DNA of 64,000 nucleotides from Streptomyces sp. SCSIO 30461 (GCF_037023745.1 NZ_CP146101.1:5782001-5846000), one strand, 5' to 3'. Positions 36,000 through 45,409 are shown, numbered from the stretch's first letter. The notes: generated from the letters alone by a model not told the origin. Translations and numbers: made by a program.

Positions 36000-37820
36000 T
36001 CAGTCCCGCGGTCCGGCTGTCACGACCGGTTCGGTGCCACCGACCGGATCCGTGCTGTCGGCCGGTCCGGTGCCGTCGGCCGGTTCCGCGTCGACGACCG
36101 GTTCCGCGTCGACGACCGGCGCAGGAGTGACGTTCAGCTCGAGGGTGAGCGACCCGCCGCCCTCCGTCGTGAGGCGCAGCAGGAACGTGCCATCGGCGTC
36201 GTCCGTGTAGATCTCCGGAAGGACGAGCAGGCCCTTGTCGTCGGTCTTCAGCTCGGTGAGTCCGCGAAGGGGCTCGCCATCGGCGTCCTTGAAGTAGGGG
36301 CCCTCGGTGTTCTCGGCGGGGTCGTCAGCGTCAGCGATCATGGTGGCGGTCACGGCCACACGGCCGGCGATCGCCCCCTTGAGCGTGGCCTTGACCTCGA
36401 TCTCCTCGGCGAACTCCGCACCGGCTCCGGCCGTCAACTCCTTGTCGCCGACCCGCTCCAGCTTGTCGGCCTGCCGACCGGTGACGGACGCGACGTAGTC
36501 GACGCCGGGCAGATCGCGGCCGTTGACGGTGGCGCGGACGGTGAAGTCCCCGGTCTTCTCACCGGCGGTCAGGGCCGGCGCGATGGCGACACCGTCGTCC
36601 CCGGTGGCGACCAGGACCTTCGTACGTCCTTTGGTGAAGCGTGCGTCGGTGTCACCGATGATCTCGAAGGCGATCTCGGCCTTGCCGACCGCCGCTCCGC
36701 CCCGGTTCTTCGCACGAGCCTTGACCCGCTCGCCGAACACCTCGCCCGCCGTGGCCGCGAGCGTACCGCTGACCGCGCTCTCGATGCGGGCGACGCTCTC
36801 GCCCGGCGCCGGGGTCGTCGTGCCGTCGCCGGGCTCCGGCTTCGACGGTGTGCTGGGCTTGGCCGGGGTGACGGGCTTGGCCGGTTCGGCCGGGGGCTTC
36901 CCGGCACCCGGCTTGACGGGCGTCTTGCCGGCATCGGGCTTGGTGGGTGCCGGGGCAGGGACGCTCGCGGCAGGGCTCGGGGTGACAGTGGTGTCGTCGT
37001 CGCTGCGGTCGACCGGGAGCACGCCCGTGCCGTCCGGGACCTCATGGGTGCCGCGGTTGTAGAACCCGAACCAGGAGAGCACCGTGTTCAGGTACTCCCG
37101 CGAGTGGTTGTAGCTGAGGATCGCCCGTTCCAGGCCGGCCGACTGAGAAAGATCCCGGCCGTCGGCGCACAGGTACTTCCCCGCGGCGAGCGCGGCGTCG
37201 TAGATGTTGTTCGGGTCCTTGGTGCCGTCGCCGTTGCCGTCCTGGCCCCAGCCGGCCCAGGTGGACGGGATGAACTGCATCGGGCCGACCGCCCGGTCGT
37301 GGGTGCGGTCGCCGTCGTACGCGCCGTCGTCGGTGTCCGAGATGTCGGCGAAGCCGACACCGTTCAGCACCGGGCCGAGGATCGGTGTGGTCGTGGTGCC
37401 GTCGGCGCCCACCCGGCCGCCGCTCGCATGCCCGGACTCCACCTTGCCGATCGCGGCGAGCAGTTGCCAGGGCAGCCGGCAGGCGGGGTCGGCGGATGCC
37501 AGAGCGGCTTCGGCCCGCTTGTAGGCGTCGAGCACGGTGGCCGGAATACCGGCTTCGGCCGGACCGGTCGCCACGGGGGTCTGCGGGGTCGCGCCTGGCT
37601 TGTTCGGCGTGTTGAGCGGCGGCAGATCCGTGTAGTAGGGGGAGTCACCCGTGGCCGTGCTCGCGGGTGGGGTACCCGTCCCCGCCGAGTTGCCTTCGGT
37701 GCCCGCCGCGGCGGGCGCGACCCCCGGAGCCTGCGACGCCGAGAGCGCGGCGACCGCGGCCGCGGCCACCGCCGTGCTGGTCGCTCCCTTGCGCAGCCGG
37801 CGGCCGAATTGCGCTGCCAT
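36000..37820 (-). CDS. Secreted lytic murein transglycosylase (MltB/SLT-type)
   Basis: A 606-residue exported protein. Signal peptide from MAAQFGRRLRKGATSTAVAA through an Ala-rich core to about residue 40. The catalytic domain (about 75-255) has WQLLAAIGKVESGHASGGRV with the likely catalytic Glu in KVESGH, RAVGPMQFIPSTWAGWGQDG, NIYDAALAAGKYLCADGRDL and SYNHSREYLNTVLSWFGFYN. A Pro/Lys/Ala/Thr linker (about 285-345) follows, then a beta-rich C-terminal domain resembling bacterial Ig-like modules, and an Asp/Pro/Val repeat tail (VVDAEPVVDAEPAD). It would cleave peptidoglycan glycan strands outside the membrane. ATG 37818-37820 with GGGGAGG upstream. Confidence 0.88.
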   Translation of the reverse strand: MAAQFGRRLRKGATSTAVAAAAVAALSASQAPGVAPAAAGTEGNSAGTGTPPASTATGDSPYYTDLPPLNTPNKPGATPQTPVATGPAEAGIPATVLDAYKRAEAALASADPACRLPWQLLAAIGKVESGHASGGRVGADGTTTTPILGPVLNGVGFADISDTDDGAYDGDRTHDRAVGPMQFIPSTWAGWGQDGNGDGTKDPNNIYDAALAAGKYLCADGRDLSQSAGLERAILSYNHSREYLNTVLSWFGFYNRGTHEVPDGTGVLPVDRSDDDTTVTPSPAASVPAPAPTKPDAGKTPVKPGAGKPPAEPAKPVTPAKPSTPSKPEPGDGTTTPAPGESVARIESAVSGTLAATAGEVFGERVKARAKNRGGAAVGKAEIAFEIIGDTDARFTKGRTKVLVATGDDGVAIAPALTAGEKTGDFTVRATVNGRDLPGVDYVASVTGRQADKLERVGDKELTAGAGAEFAEEIEVKATLKGAIAGRVAVTATMIADADDPAENTEGPYFKDADGEPLRGLTELKTDDKGLLVLPEIYTDDADGTFLLRLTTEGGGSLTLELNVTPAPVVDAEPVVDAEPADGTGPADSTDPVGGTEPVVTAGPRD

Positions 37821-38142
37821 ACGTGTGTTTCCTCCCCGTCGGCGGACCTTCGCGCTCCCCGCGCGCCACGAAGACCCTACGGCAACCCGGAACCCCGAAA
37901 CACCGGATACCCGGCCGCTCTCGCGGGTTGTTCGCCCTCGACCATCCGGACCGAAGGGATCGATATGAGGATGCACCTGTTCGCAGGACGAACGATCAAC
38001 ATCGCGCATACTGGTGTCGCGTCAGGCGAGGTTCGCCCCGTCGCGACGCCCCGAGAGCTTCGCCTGGGAGACGCTCCCAGGACGGCGGCTCGCGGCGTTG
38101 CCGAATCAACCGGGTAGGCCCACTACGAGGTCGATCCGGCGC

Positions 38143-38266
38143 CGGGAGGGCCTGGGAAGACCCCGTCCCCTCGGCCCGGGAGAGCCTGGGAAGACCCCGC
38201 CCCCTCGGCCCGGGAGGGCCTGGGAAGACCCCGCCCCCTCGGCCCGGGAGGGCCTGGGGAGACCCC
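38143..38266. repeat. 34-bp tandem repeat, about 3.6 copies
   Basis: Units at 38143-38176, 38177-38210, 38211-38244 and a partial unit at 38245-38266 are nearly identical (one or two substitutions). Each carries CGGGAGGGCCTGGGAAGACC and a CCCCTCGGCC end. They lie in the 566-bp gap between the transglycosylase and DUF4184 genes. Head-to-tail without spacers, so not CRISPR. Confidence 0.9.
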
Positions 38267-38386
38267 ATGTACCGGACGCCGTTCCTTCACGTGCAAACCT
38301 TGACTGACGCGGCACTGGGCGACATTCGCCGGGTGACACTTACCGGGCCACATCATCCGCAAATCGGCCTGACTTGGGGGTATCGC

Positions 38387-39244
38387 ATGCCGTTCACACT
38401 CAGCCACGCGGCAGCGGTGCTGCCAGGCATCAGGAGAGACGGCTCGACGCGTGGCCCGCTGCTGGCATCCGCCCTGATCGCGGGATCGTTCGCGCCCGAC
38501 ATGACGTACTTCGTGGCGAGTCTGCACCCCGACGCGATGCTCTTCGGGGATGTGACCCACAGCATCAAGGGCGTGCTGACGGTCGATGTGGTGATCACCG
38601 CGGCACTGGTAGGGCTGTGGGTCCTGGTACGCGATCCTCTGGTGGCGTTGCTGCCGCACGGCCGGCAGGGACGGGTGCACGCGCTGCTGTGCGGGCCCAC
38701 GCGGGTGCGGCGGTCGCCTGCCGCACGGATGTTCGTCTTCTATGTCTCGGCCGTGCTCGGCGCGGCGACCCATGTGGTGTGGGACTCCTTCACCCACTTC
38801 GACCGCTGGGGTGTGCGGGCGGCGCCCGTGCTGAGCGAACCGGTCGCCGGCTTTCCCCTCTATCTGTACACGCAGTACGGCAGTTCGGCGGTGGCGCTGG
38901 TGGTCATCGCCTGGTTCACCGTATCGGCGCTGCGCAGGGTGCCGGTACGGCTGCCGGTACCCGCCGGGCTGCCGGTGCTCGGCAGCGGGGAACGGTTGAC
39001 GGCCGGGATGCTGATCACGGTGTGCGTGCTCGCCGCAACGGCGCACCGCTGTCTGCGCTTCTACTGGTACTGGGGCCGGATCGACACGCTCATGGACATC
39101 ATCCCGACCGCCTGCTTCGGCGCGGGCGCGGGGCTGGTGGCGGGGATCGTGCTCTACGCGCTGGCGGTACGGCTCCGTCCTTGCCGGGCAGTGCCGGCCG
39201 ATGCCCCCGAGAAGGCTCGCGCGGACGGCGCGGGCGTGAGCTGA
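38387..39244 (+). CDS. DUF4184 family membrane protein
   Basis: A 285-residue protein starting MPFTLSHAAAVLPGIRRDGS, the DUF4184 signature (P-F-T-x-S-H-A-A). Six or so hydrophobic segments follow, with ALIAGSFAPDMTYFVASLHP, THSIKGVLTVDVVITAALVG, GAATHVVWDSFTHFDRWGVR and RFYWYWGRIDTLMDIIPTAC. The conserved His and Asp residues (SHAA, PDM, H-S, H-V-V-W-D-S-F-T-H) resemble those of the YdjM/LexA-regulated metal-dependent membrane hydrolases, suggesting metal binding. ATG 38387 with GGGGG upstream; the frame continues upstream through the tandem repeat, which is not considered coding. Confidence 0.85.
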   Translation: MPFTLSHAAAVLPGIRRDGSTRGPLLASALIAGSFAPDMTYFVASLHPDAMLFGDVTHSIKGVLTVDVVITAALVGLWVLVRDPLVALLPHGRQGRVHALLCGPTRVRRSPAARMFVFYVSAVLGAATHVVWDSFTHFDRWGVRAAPVLSEPVAGFPLYLYTQYGSSAVALVVIAWFTVSALRRVPVRLPVPAGLPVLGSGERLTAGMLITVCVLAATAHRCLRFYWYWGRIDTLMDIIPTACFGAGAGLVAGIVLYALAVRLRPCRAVPADAPEKARADGAGVS

Positions 39245-39280
39245 GCCGTGTCACGGTGCCTGGGCCCGCTGAGGCACCGC

Positions 39281-39315
39281 GGGTGCCGGGCAGGTCGGTG
39301 GCCTGCCCGGCACCC
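39281..39315. terminator. Bidirectional hairpin terminator (DUF4184 gene / polA)
   Basis: A perfect 14-bp stem (GGGTGCCGGGCAGG with CCTGCCCGGCACCC) and 7-nt loop lie between the two convergent stops. Confidence 0.85.
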
Positions 39316-39329
39316 ACGGATGTGCGGAC

Positions 39330-42041
39330 TCAGTGCGCCGCCGACTCCCAGTCCGGGCCGACGCCCACGGATACATCCAGCGGTGCCCGCAGTTCAACCG
39401 CGGTCGACATCTCGTGGCGCACGATCTCCTCGACCCGCGCACGCTCGCCGGGAGCGAGCTCAAGCACAATTTCGTCGTGGACCTGGAGCAGCATGCGCGA
39501 GCCGAGGCCCGCTGCCCGCAGTGCCGTGTCGACGCGCACCATGGCCAGCTTGACGATGTCCGCCGCCGTGCCCTGGATCGGCGCGTTCAGCGCCATCCGC
39601 TCGGCGGCTTCGCGGCGCTGGCGGTTGTCGCTGTTCAGGTCGGGCAGGTAGCGGCGGCGGCCCAGCATCGTGGCCGTGTAGCCGGTGGCGCGGGCCTCGT
39701 CCACGACCCGGCGGAGATAGTCGCGGACCCCGCCGAAGCGCTCGAAGTAGGTGTCCATCAGCGCCCGTGCCTCGGCCGCCTCGATGTTCAGCTGCTGGGA
39801 CAGGCCGAACGCCGAGAGTCCGTACGCCAGCCCGTAGGACATCGCCTTGATCTTGCGGCGCATCTCCGCGTCGACCGCCGCCCGCTCGACCCCGAACACC
39901 TGGGAGGCGACCGTGGTGTGCAGGTCCTCGCCCGAGGTGAACGCCTCGATCAGGTCCTCGTCCTCCGACAGATGGGCCATCACCCGCAGCTCGATCTGGC
40001 TGTAGTCGGCGGTCATCAGGGCCTCGAAGCCCTCACCGACCACGAACCCGCGCCGGATCGCCCGGCCCTCGTCGGTGCGCACCGGCACGTTCTGGAGATT
40101 GGGGTCGGTGGACGAGAGCCGTCCGGTGGCCGCCACGGTCTGGCTGAAGGTGGTGTGGATCCGGTCGTCCGCGGCGATGGTCTTGATCAGGCCCTCGACG
40201 GTGGAACGCAGCCGCGCCTGCTCTCGGTGGCGCAGCATGATCACCGGCAGCTCGTGCTCGGTCTGGGAGGCCAGCCATGCCAGCGCGTCCGCGTCCGTGG
40301 TGTAGCCGGTCTTGGTCTTCTTGGTCTTGGGCAGGTTCAGCTCACCGAACAGGACCTCCTGGAGCTGCTTGGGCGAGCCGAGGTTGAACTCATGGCCGAC
40401 CGCGGCGTGCGCCTCCTTGACGGCCTGCTGCACGGCTCCGGCGAACTGCTGCTCCATCGCCTCCAGATGCGGCCGGTCGGCGGCGATGCCATACCGCTCC
40501 ATCCGGGCCAACAGCAGCGACGTCGGCAGCTCCACGTCATGGAGCAGCTCTGCCGCACCCACTTCGGCCAGCTTCCCACGAAAGGCCTCGCCCAGGTCGA
40601 GCACGGCCCGGGCCTGCGCCATCAGGGCGTCCGCCTCAGCCTGCTCGTCGGCGCCGAAGGCGAGTTGGCCGTCGGCGGCAGCCGGGGCGAGCTCGCGGTG
40701 CAGATACTCCACGGACAGGGTGTCCAGCGCGAAGGAGCGGCGGCCCGGCTTGACGAGATAGGCGGCGAGCGCGGTGTCCATGGTCACGCCCCGGAGGTCC
40801 CAGCCGTGCTCGGGGAAGACCCGCAGCGCCTCCTTGGCACTGTGCATCACCTTCGGGCGGTCCGGGTCGGAGATCCAGGCGGCGAAGGCGCGCTCGTCGG
40901 CCTCGTCCAGCTTGGTGGTGTCGAACCAGGCGGCGCTGCCGGTGGCGGCGGCCAAGGCGATCTCGCTGACGCTGCCCACGCCCAGGGCCCAGCTCGCGAC
41001 CGTGGCCACCCCGAGCGGCTGCTCGCCGTGGGTCTCCAGCCAGGGTGCCAGCTCACCGGCGCCCAGCACGCTGCCGTCGAGCTCCACCCCGGCGGCCGGG
41101 GCCGGGGCCTCGTCCTCCTCCGCGCCCGGGTCGACCGCGAGCAGGCGCTCCCGCAGGCTCGGGTTGCGGATCTCCAGGACCTCCAGGAAGCCCTTCAGCG
41201 CCGACCGGTCGTAAGGGGCGCGCTCCAGGTCGGCGACGGACTTCGGCAGCTCGACGTCGCGGACCATCTCGGTCAGCCGGCGGTTGAGCCTGACGGCGTC
41301 CAGATGGTCGCGGAGGGACTGGCCCACCTTGCCCTTGACCTCGTCCACCCGCTCCGCCAGCTCCGCGAACGAGCCGAACTGGTTGATCCACTTCGCGGCG
41401 GTCTTCTCACCGACCCCGGGGATGCCCGGCAGGTTGTCCGACGGGTCGCCGCGCAGAGCGGCGAAGTCCGGGTACTGCCGCGGGGAGAGCCCGTACTTCT
41501 CCTGGACCTTCTCCGGGGTGAAGCGAGTGAGCTCGGAGACCCCCTTGGTCGGGTAGAGCACCGTCACATGGTCGGTGACCAGCTGGAACGAGTCCCGGTC
41601 ACCGGTGACGATCAGCACTTCGAACCCGGCTGCCTCGGCCTGGGTGGCGAGGGTGGCGATGATGTCGTCGGCCTCGAAGCCGTCCACGGCGAAGCGCACC
41701 GCGTTCATGGTGTCGAGCAGCTCGCCGATCAGCTCGACCTGCCCCTTGAACTCGTCCGGGGTCTTGGAGCGATTCGCCTTGTACTCGGGGAAGTCCTCGG
41801 AACGCCAGGTCTTCCGGGACACGTCGAAGGCGACGGCGAAATGCGTGGGCGCCTCGTCGCGCAGGGTGTTCGCCAGCATCGACGCGAAGCCGTAGATGGC
41901 GTTGGTCGTCTGGCCGCTCGCCGTGGTGAAGTTCTCCGCGGGCAGCGCGAAGAACGCCCGGTACGCCAGGGAGTGCCCGTCCATGAGGAGCAGGCGCGGG
42001 CGGGTTTCTTCTGGGGTCTTCTTCGATGCTGTCTCTGCCAC
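39330..42041 (-). CDS. polA: DNA polymerase I
   Basis: A 903-residue PolA. The 5'-nuclease domain (about 15-300): LLLMDGHSLAYRAFFALPAE, FDVSRKTWRSEDFPEYKANR, GFEADDIIATLATQAE, VTGDRDSFQLV, GDPSDNLPGIPGVGEKTAAK. A central 3'-5' exonuclease-like domain (about 320-500) lacks the DEDD acids, as in other actinobacterial PolA. The polymerase domain: SSTDPNLQNVPVRT, ADYSQIELRVMAHLSEDEDL (motif A), RRKIKAMSYGLAYGLSAFGL (motif B), LLQVHDEIVLEL (motif C). The start is GTG 42041 (V-A-E-T-A-S-K-K), nine bases after GGAGG; a GTG two codons earlier is too close to the site. Functions in Okazaki-fragment maturation and repair. Confidence 0.96.
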   Translation of the reverse strand: MAETASKKTPEETRPRLLLMDGHSLAYRAFFALPAENFTTASGQTTNAIYGFASMLANTLRDEAPTHFAVAFDVSRKTWRSEDFPEYKANRSKTPDEFKGQVELIGELLDTMNAVRFAVDGFEADDIIATLATQAEAAGFEVLIVTGDRDSFQLVTDHVTVLYPTKGVSELTRFTPEKVQEKYGLSPRQYPDFAALRGDPSDNLPGIPGVGEKTAAKWINQFGSFAELAERVDEVKGKVGQSLRDHLDAVRLNRRLTEMVRDVELPKSVADLERAPYDRSALKGFLEVLEIRNPSLRERLLAVDPGAEEDEAPAPAAGVELDGSVLGAGELAPWLETHGEQPLGVATVASWALGVGSVSEIALAAATGSAAWFDTTKLDEADERAFAAWISDPDRPKVMHSAKEALRVFPEHGWDLRGVTMDTALAAYLVKPGRRSFALDTLSVEYLHRELAPAAADGQLAFGADEQAEADALMAQARAVLDLGEAFRGKLAEVGAAELLHDVELPTSLLLARMERYGIAADRPHLEAMEQQFAGAVQQAVKEAHAAVGHEFNLGSPKQLQEVLFGELNLPKTKKTKTGYTTDADALAWLASQTEHELPVIMLRHREQARLRSTVEGLIKTIAADDRIHTTFSQTVAATGRLSSTDPNLQNVPVRTDEGRAIRRGFVVGEGFEALMTADYSQIELRVMAHLSEDEDLIEAFTSGEDLHTTVASQVFGVERAAVDAEMRRKIKAMSYGLAYGLSAFGLSQQLNIEAAEARALMDTYFERFGGVRDYLRRVVDEARATGYTATMLGRRRYLPDLNSDNRQRREAAERMALNAPIQGTAADIVKLAMVRVDTALRAAGLGSRMLLQVHDEIVLELAPGERARVEEIVRHEMSTAVELRAPLDVSVGVGPDWESAAH

Positions 42042-42217
42042 GAACACGATCCTCCCACGGAGCACTGACAACGCTTCCCGCGACGGCCGGCGGGGCCGCA
42101 CGGGACAGGGCCATGCCGGCGGAGTCCGGAACCGGACCCGGCCCGGGCCCCGGGAACGGCAGGGGTGCCGGGCCCGGCCGGGGCCACGCACACGGCAGGC
42201 CAAGGCCGACCGGGTGG

Positions 42218-42247
42218 CTGACGCCGCCACGTGACAGGATCTATAGC
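42218..42247 (+). promoter_or_regulatory. Possible promoter of the molybdopterin oxidoreductase gene
   Basis: CTGACG (42218-42223), 18-bp spacer and TATAGC (42242-42247) lie 36 bp before the start codon. The -10 is good, the -35 only partial. Confidence 0.5.
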
Positions 42248-42282
42248 GGAGAAGACTCATTTCGCGCTCGAGGAGGAGCACG

Positions 42283-44562
42283 ATGGCCAGCAAGCCGCCC
42301 TCCGGCGACCCGGTCCAGGACGCACCCCAGGTGGGGGAGCCCCAGCACTCCGCGGCCGGGCTGCCTGCCATCGGGCACACGCTGAGGATGGCGCAACGGC
42401 AGATGGGACTGGCTCGCACCGCCAGGACCCTGCTCAAGGTGAACCAGAAGGACGGCTTCGACTGCCCTGGCTGTGCCTGGCCCGAGGCCGACAAGCGGCA
42501 CGCTGCGGAGTTCTGCGAGAACGGCGCGAAAGCGGTGGCGGAGGAGGCGACGCTGCGCCGGGTGACTCCCGCGTTCTTCGCCGCGCACCCGGTGTCCGCG
42601 CTGGAGCGGCGCAGCGGGTACTGGCTGGGGCAGCAGGGCCGCATCACCGAGCCCGTGTATCTGCCCGAGGGCGCGGACCACTACGAGCCGGTGCCCTGGG
42701 AGCGGGCTTTCGCGATCATCGCCGATGAGCTGCGGGCCCTCACGTCCCCGGACGAGGCGCTGTTCTACACCTCAGGCCGCACCAGCAACGAGGCGGCCTT
42801 CCTGCTCCAACTGTTCGCCCGCGAGTTCGGCACGAACAATCTGCCGGACTGCTCCAACATGTGCCATGAGTCGTCCGGCTCGGCGCTGACCGAGACTCTG
42901 GGCGTCGGCAAAGGCAGCGTGTCGCTGGAGGATCTCCACCAGGCCGATCTGATCATCGTCGCGGGCCAGAACCCGGGGACGAACCACCCGCGGATGCTGT
43001 CCGCGCTGGAGAAGGCCAAGGAGTCCGGAGCGCGGATCATCTCGGTGAACCCGCTGCCGGAAGCCGGTATGGAGCGGTTCAAGAACCCTCAGACACCGAA
43101 GGGGCTGCTGAAGGGCGTCGCGCTGAACGATCTGTTCCTGCAGATACGGATCGGCGGCGACCAGGCGCTGTTCCGTCTGCTCAACCGGCTGATCCTGGAG
43201 ACCGACGGCGCGGTCGACGAGGCGTTCGTACGAGAGCACACGCACGGTTTCGATGAGTTCGCCGCCGCGGCCCGGGCCACCGACTGGGACGAGACACTCG
43301 CCGCGACCGGTCTGGAGCGCTCCGGGATCGAGCAGGCGCTGCGCATGGTGCTGGAGTCCGAGCGCACCATCGTCTGCTGGGCGATGGGGCTGACGCAGCA
43401 CAAGCACTCCGTGGCCACCATCCGCGAGCTGGTCAACTTCCTGCTGCTGCGCGGGAACGTCGGCCGGCCGGGTGCGGGCGTCTGCCCGGTGCGCGGGCAC
43501 TCCAATGTGCAGGGCGACCGCACGATGGGCATCTTCGAGCGGCCGCCGACCGCGTTCCTCGACGCCCTGGAGAAGGAGTTCGGCTTCGCACCGCCGCGGC
43601 ACCACGGCATGGACGTCGTGCGCTCCATCCGGGCACTGCGCGAAGGTGCGGCCAAGGTGTTCTTCGCGATGGGTGGAAACTTCGTCGGAGCGGCCCCTGA
43701 CACGGAGGTCACAGAGGCGGCGATGCGGCGCGCCCGGCTGACGGTGCACGTGTCGACGAAGCTCAACCGCTCGCATGTGGTCACGGGCAGGCGGGCGCTG
43801 ATCCTGCCCACCCTCGGCCGCACCGACAAGGACGTGCAGCGCAGCGGGAGGCAGTTCGTCACCGTGGAGGACTCCATGGGCATGGTGCACGCCTCACGGG
43901 GCAATCTGCCGCCGGCGAGCGAGCACCTGCTGTCGGAGCCGGCGATCGTGGCGCGGCTCGCACGTGCCGTGCTCGGCCAGGAGTCGCGGACCCCGTGGGA
44001 GGACTTCGAACAGGACTACGCGGGGATCCGCGACCGGATCGCCCGGGTGGTCCCCGGTTTCGAGGACTTCAACCGGCGGATCGCCCGTCCGGGCGGTTTC
44101 ACCCTGCCGCACGCGCCGAGGGACGAGCGCCGTTTCCCCACCGCCACGGGCAAGGCCAACTTCACGGCGGCGCCCGTCGAGTACCCCCGGCTTCCCGAAG
44201 GCCGGCTGCTGCTCCAGACCCTGCGCTCGCACGATCAGTACAACACCACGATCTACGGCCTCGACGACCGCTACCGGGGCATCAGGGGCGGTCGGCGCGT
44301 CGTGCTCGTGCACCCGGCCGACGCCCGTGCGCTGGGCTTCGACGACGGCGCGTATGTCGATCTGGTGAGCGAGTGGAAGGACGGTGTCGAGCGCAGGGCC
44401 CCGGGGTTCCGGGTGGTGCACTACCCCACCGCGCGGGGCTGCGCCGCCGCGTACTACCCGGAGACCAACGTCCTGGTGCCGCTGGACTCCACCGCGGACA
44501 CCAGCAACACCCCCGCGAGCAAGTCCGTGGTGGTCCGTCTGGAACAATCACCAACCGTCTAG
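42283..44562 (+). CDS. FdhF/YdeP family molybdopterin oxidoreductase
   Basis: A 759-residue protein of the FdhF/YdeP group. N-terminal DGFDCPGCAWPEADKRHAAE (the CPGC motif), then molybdopterin-binding blocks: WERAFAIIADELRALTSPDE, FYTSGRTSNEAAFLLQLFAR, DCSNMCHESSGSALTETLGV, LIIVAGQNPGTNHPRMLSAL, IVCWAMGLTQHKHSVATIRE, NVGRPGAGVCPVRGHSNVQG, and the C-terminal MoCo_BD domain (LLLQTLRSHDQYNTTIYGLD). Related YdeP contributes to acid resistance in E. coli; the true electron donor is unknown. ATG 42283 is preceded by GAGGAGGAGC. The stop TAG overlaps the start of an inverted-repeat element. Confidence 0.9.
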   Translation: MASKPPSGDPVQDAPQVGEPQHSAAGLPAIGHTLRMAQRQMGLARTARTLLKVNQKDGFDCPGCAWPEADKRHAAEFCENGAKAVAEEATLRRVTPAFFAAHPVSALERRSGYWLGQQGRITEPVYLPEGADHYEPVPWERAFAIIADELRALTSPDEALFYTSGRTSNEAAFLLQLFAREFGTNNLPDCSNMCHESSGSALTETLGVGKGSVSLEDLHQADLIIVAGQNPGTNHPRMLSALEKAKESGARIISVNPLPEAGMERFKNPQTPKGLLKGVALNDLFLQIRIGGDQALFRLLNRLILETDGAVDEAFVREHTHGFDEFAAAARATDWDETLAATGLERSGIEQALRMVLESERTIVCWAMGLTQHKHSVATIRELVNFLLLRGNVGRPGAGVCPVRGHSNVQGDRTMGIFERPPTAFLDALEKEFGFAPPRHHGMDVVRSIRALREGAAKVFFAMGGNFVGAAPDTEVTEAAMRRARLTVHVSTKLNRSHVVTGRRALILPTLGRTDKDVQRSGRQFVTVEDSMGMVHASRGNLPPASEHLLSEPAIVARLARAVLGQESRTPWEDFEQDYAGIRDRIARVVPGFEDFNRRIARPGGFTLPHAPRDERRFPTATGKANFTAAPVEYPRLPEGRLLLQTLRSHDQYNTTIYGLDDRYRGIRGGRRVVLVHPADARALGFDDGAYVDLVSEWKDGVERRAPGFRVVHYPTARGCAAAYYPETNVLVPLDSTADTSNTPASKSVVVRLEQSPTV

Positions 44563-44812
44563 GTCCCTGTCCGGGCGATCGTCTCGGGCCCGCGACGCTC
44601 CCCCGGAGTTCCGCCTGGGAGGTACCCCCGGCCACGGCGCTCCCCTGGCTTCGCCGGGAGGTGCCCCCCTCGCGGCGATGTCGAAGTCGCCCGAGTACGC
44701 CTCGTGCGAGGACGATCTCCCCCTGGCTCCGCCGAGGGAGCCCCCACCGTCTTGCGATGCACCGCATCTGACGCCGCGGGCCGATCCTCAGGGATCGCCC
44801 GGACAGGGACCT
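44561..44812. mobile_element. 252-bp MITE-like element with perfect 20-bp inverted ends
   Basis: The 20 bases at 44561-44580 (AGGTCCCTGTCCGGGCGATC) recur as the exact reverse complement at 44793-44812. Inside are three hairpin-forming repeats and no gene. Length, non-coding content and perfect terminal inverted repeats suit a MITE, but no target-site duplication is evident; alternatively it is a long structured 3' end. Confidence 0.55.
44598..44746. repeat. Three interspersed CTCCCC...GGGAG hairpin repeats
   Basis: Copies at 44598-44629, 44640-44669 and 44717-44746 share the pattern CTCCCCTGGCTTCGCCGGGA followed by GGTGCCCCC or a variant. Each folds on itself (e.g. CTCCCCCTGGC with the GCCGAGGGAG half). 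They resemble the palindromic intergenic repeats common in Streptomyces genomes. Confidence 0.65.
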
Positions 44813-44917
44813 GGTTGCTCAGGCGGCTGAAGGCAGCCGCAGGCATACGTACCAGTGGACGAAGTGACGGACGTCGGACCATCCCGGCGCCATACGCAGA
44901 AGAACGGAGCCGGGCCC

Positions 44918-45409
44918 ATGGGCGAGCAGACCACCGTGAAGTTCCCGCAGGAAGTCATCGACGAGTACGCGGCGCTCGGCGTCGACCTGCCCGCCCTCTT
45001 CTCGGCGGGGCATCTCGGCAACCGCATGGGCGTCCGGATCGTCGAGGCCTCCGCGGAGCGTGTGGTGGGCACCATGCCGGTGGAGGGCAACACCCAGCCG
45101 TACGGGCTGCTGCACGGAGGCGCGTCCGCCGTGCTGGCCGAGACCCTCGGTTCGGTGGGCACCATGCTGCACGGCGGCATCTCCAAGATCGCGGTCGGTG
45201 TGGATCTGAACTGCACCCACCATCGGGGCGTGCGCTCGGGGCTGGTCACCGGAGTGGCCACTCCGGTGCACCGGGGTCGCTCCACCGCCACCTACGAGAT
45301 CGTGATCACCGACGAGCAGGACAAGCGGGTCTGCACGGCGCGCCTGACCTGCCTGCTCCGCGACGTCCGCCCCCAGGACGCGGACAACCTCCCCGGAGGC
45401 GGCGCCTGA
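44918..45409 (+). CDS. Hotdog-fold thioesterase (PaaI family)
   Basis: A 163-residue single-hotdog protein: LGNRMGVRIVEASAERVVGT, MPVEGNTQPYGLLHGGASAV, LAETLGSVGTMLHGGISKIA, VGVDLNCTHHRGVRSGLVTG, and STATYEIVITDEQDKRVCTA. The H-G-G-x-x-A-x-x-A-E motif marks PaaI/YbgC-like acyl-CoA thioesterases that hydrolyse aromatic or short acyl-CoAs. ATG 44918 has GGAG eight bases upstream; an earlier in-frame start at 44855 is unlikely. Confidence 0.9.
   Translation: MGEQTTVKFPQEVIDEYAALGVDLPALFSAGHLGNRMGVRIVEASAERVVGTMPVEGNTQPYGLLHGGASAVLAETLGSVGTMLHGGISKIAVGVDLNCTHHRGVRSGLVTGVATPVHRGRSTATYEIVITDEQDKRVCTARLTCLLRDVRPQDADNLPGGGA

Noticed and set aside
37821..38010. ydaO-type c-di-AMP riboswitch upstream of the transglycosylase
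   Set aside because: Streptomyces wall-hydrolase genes often have one, but the conserved blocks could not be found in this leader.
38143..38266. CRISPR array
   Set aside because: Repeats are directly adjacent without spacers, and no cas genes are nearby.
39333..42068. A 911-codon open frame on the plus strand opposite polA
   Set aside because: It is a shadow frame caused by high GC at codon position three; PolA motifs are unmistakable on the minus strand.
44563..44917. A small gene within the inverted-repeat element
   Set aside because: Frames here are short, cross the hairpin repeats and lack ribosome-binding sites.
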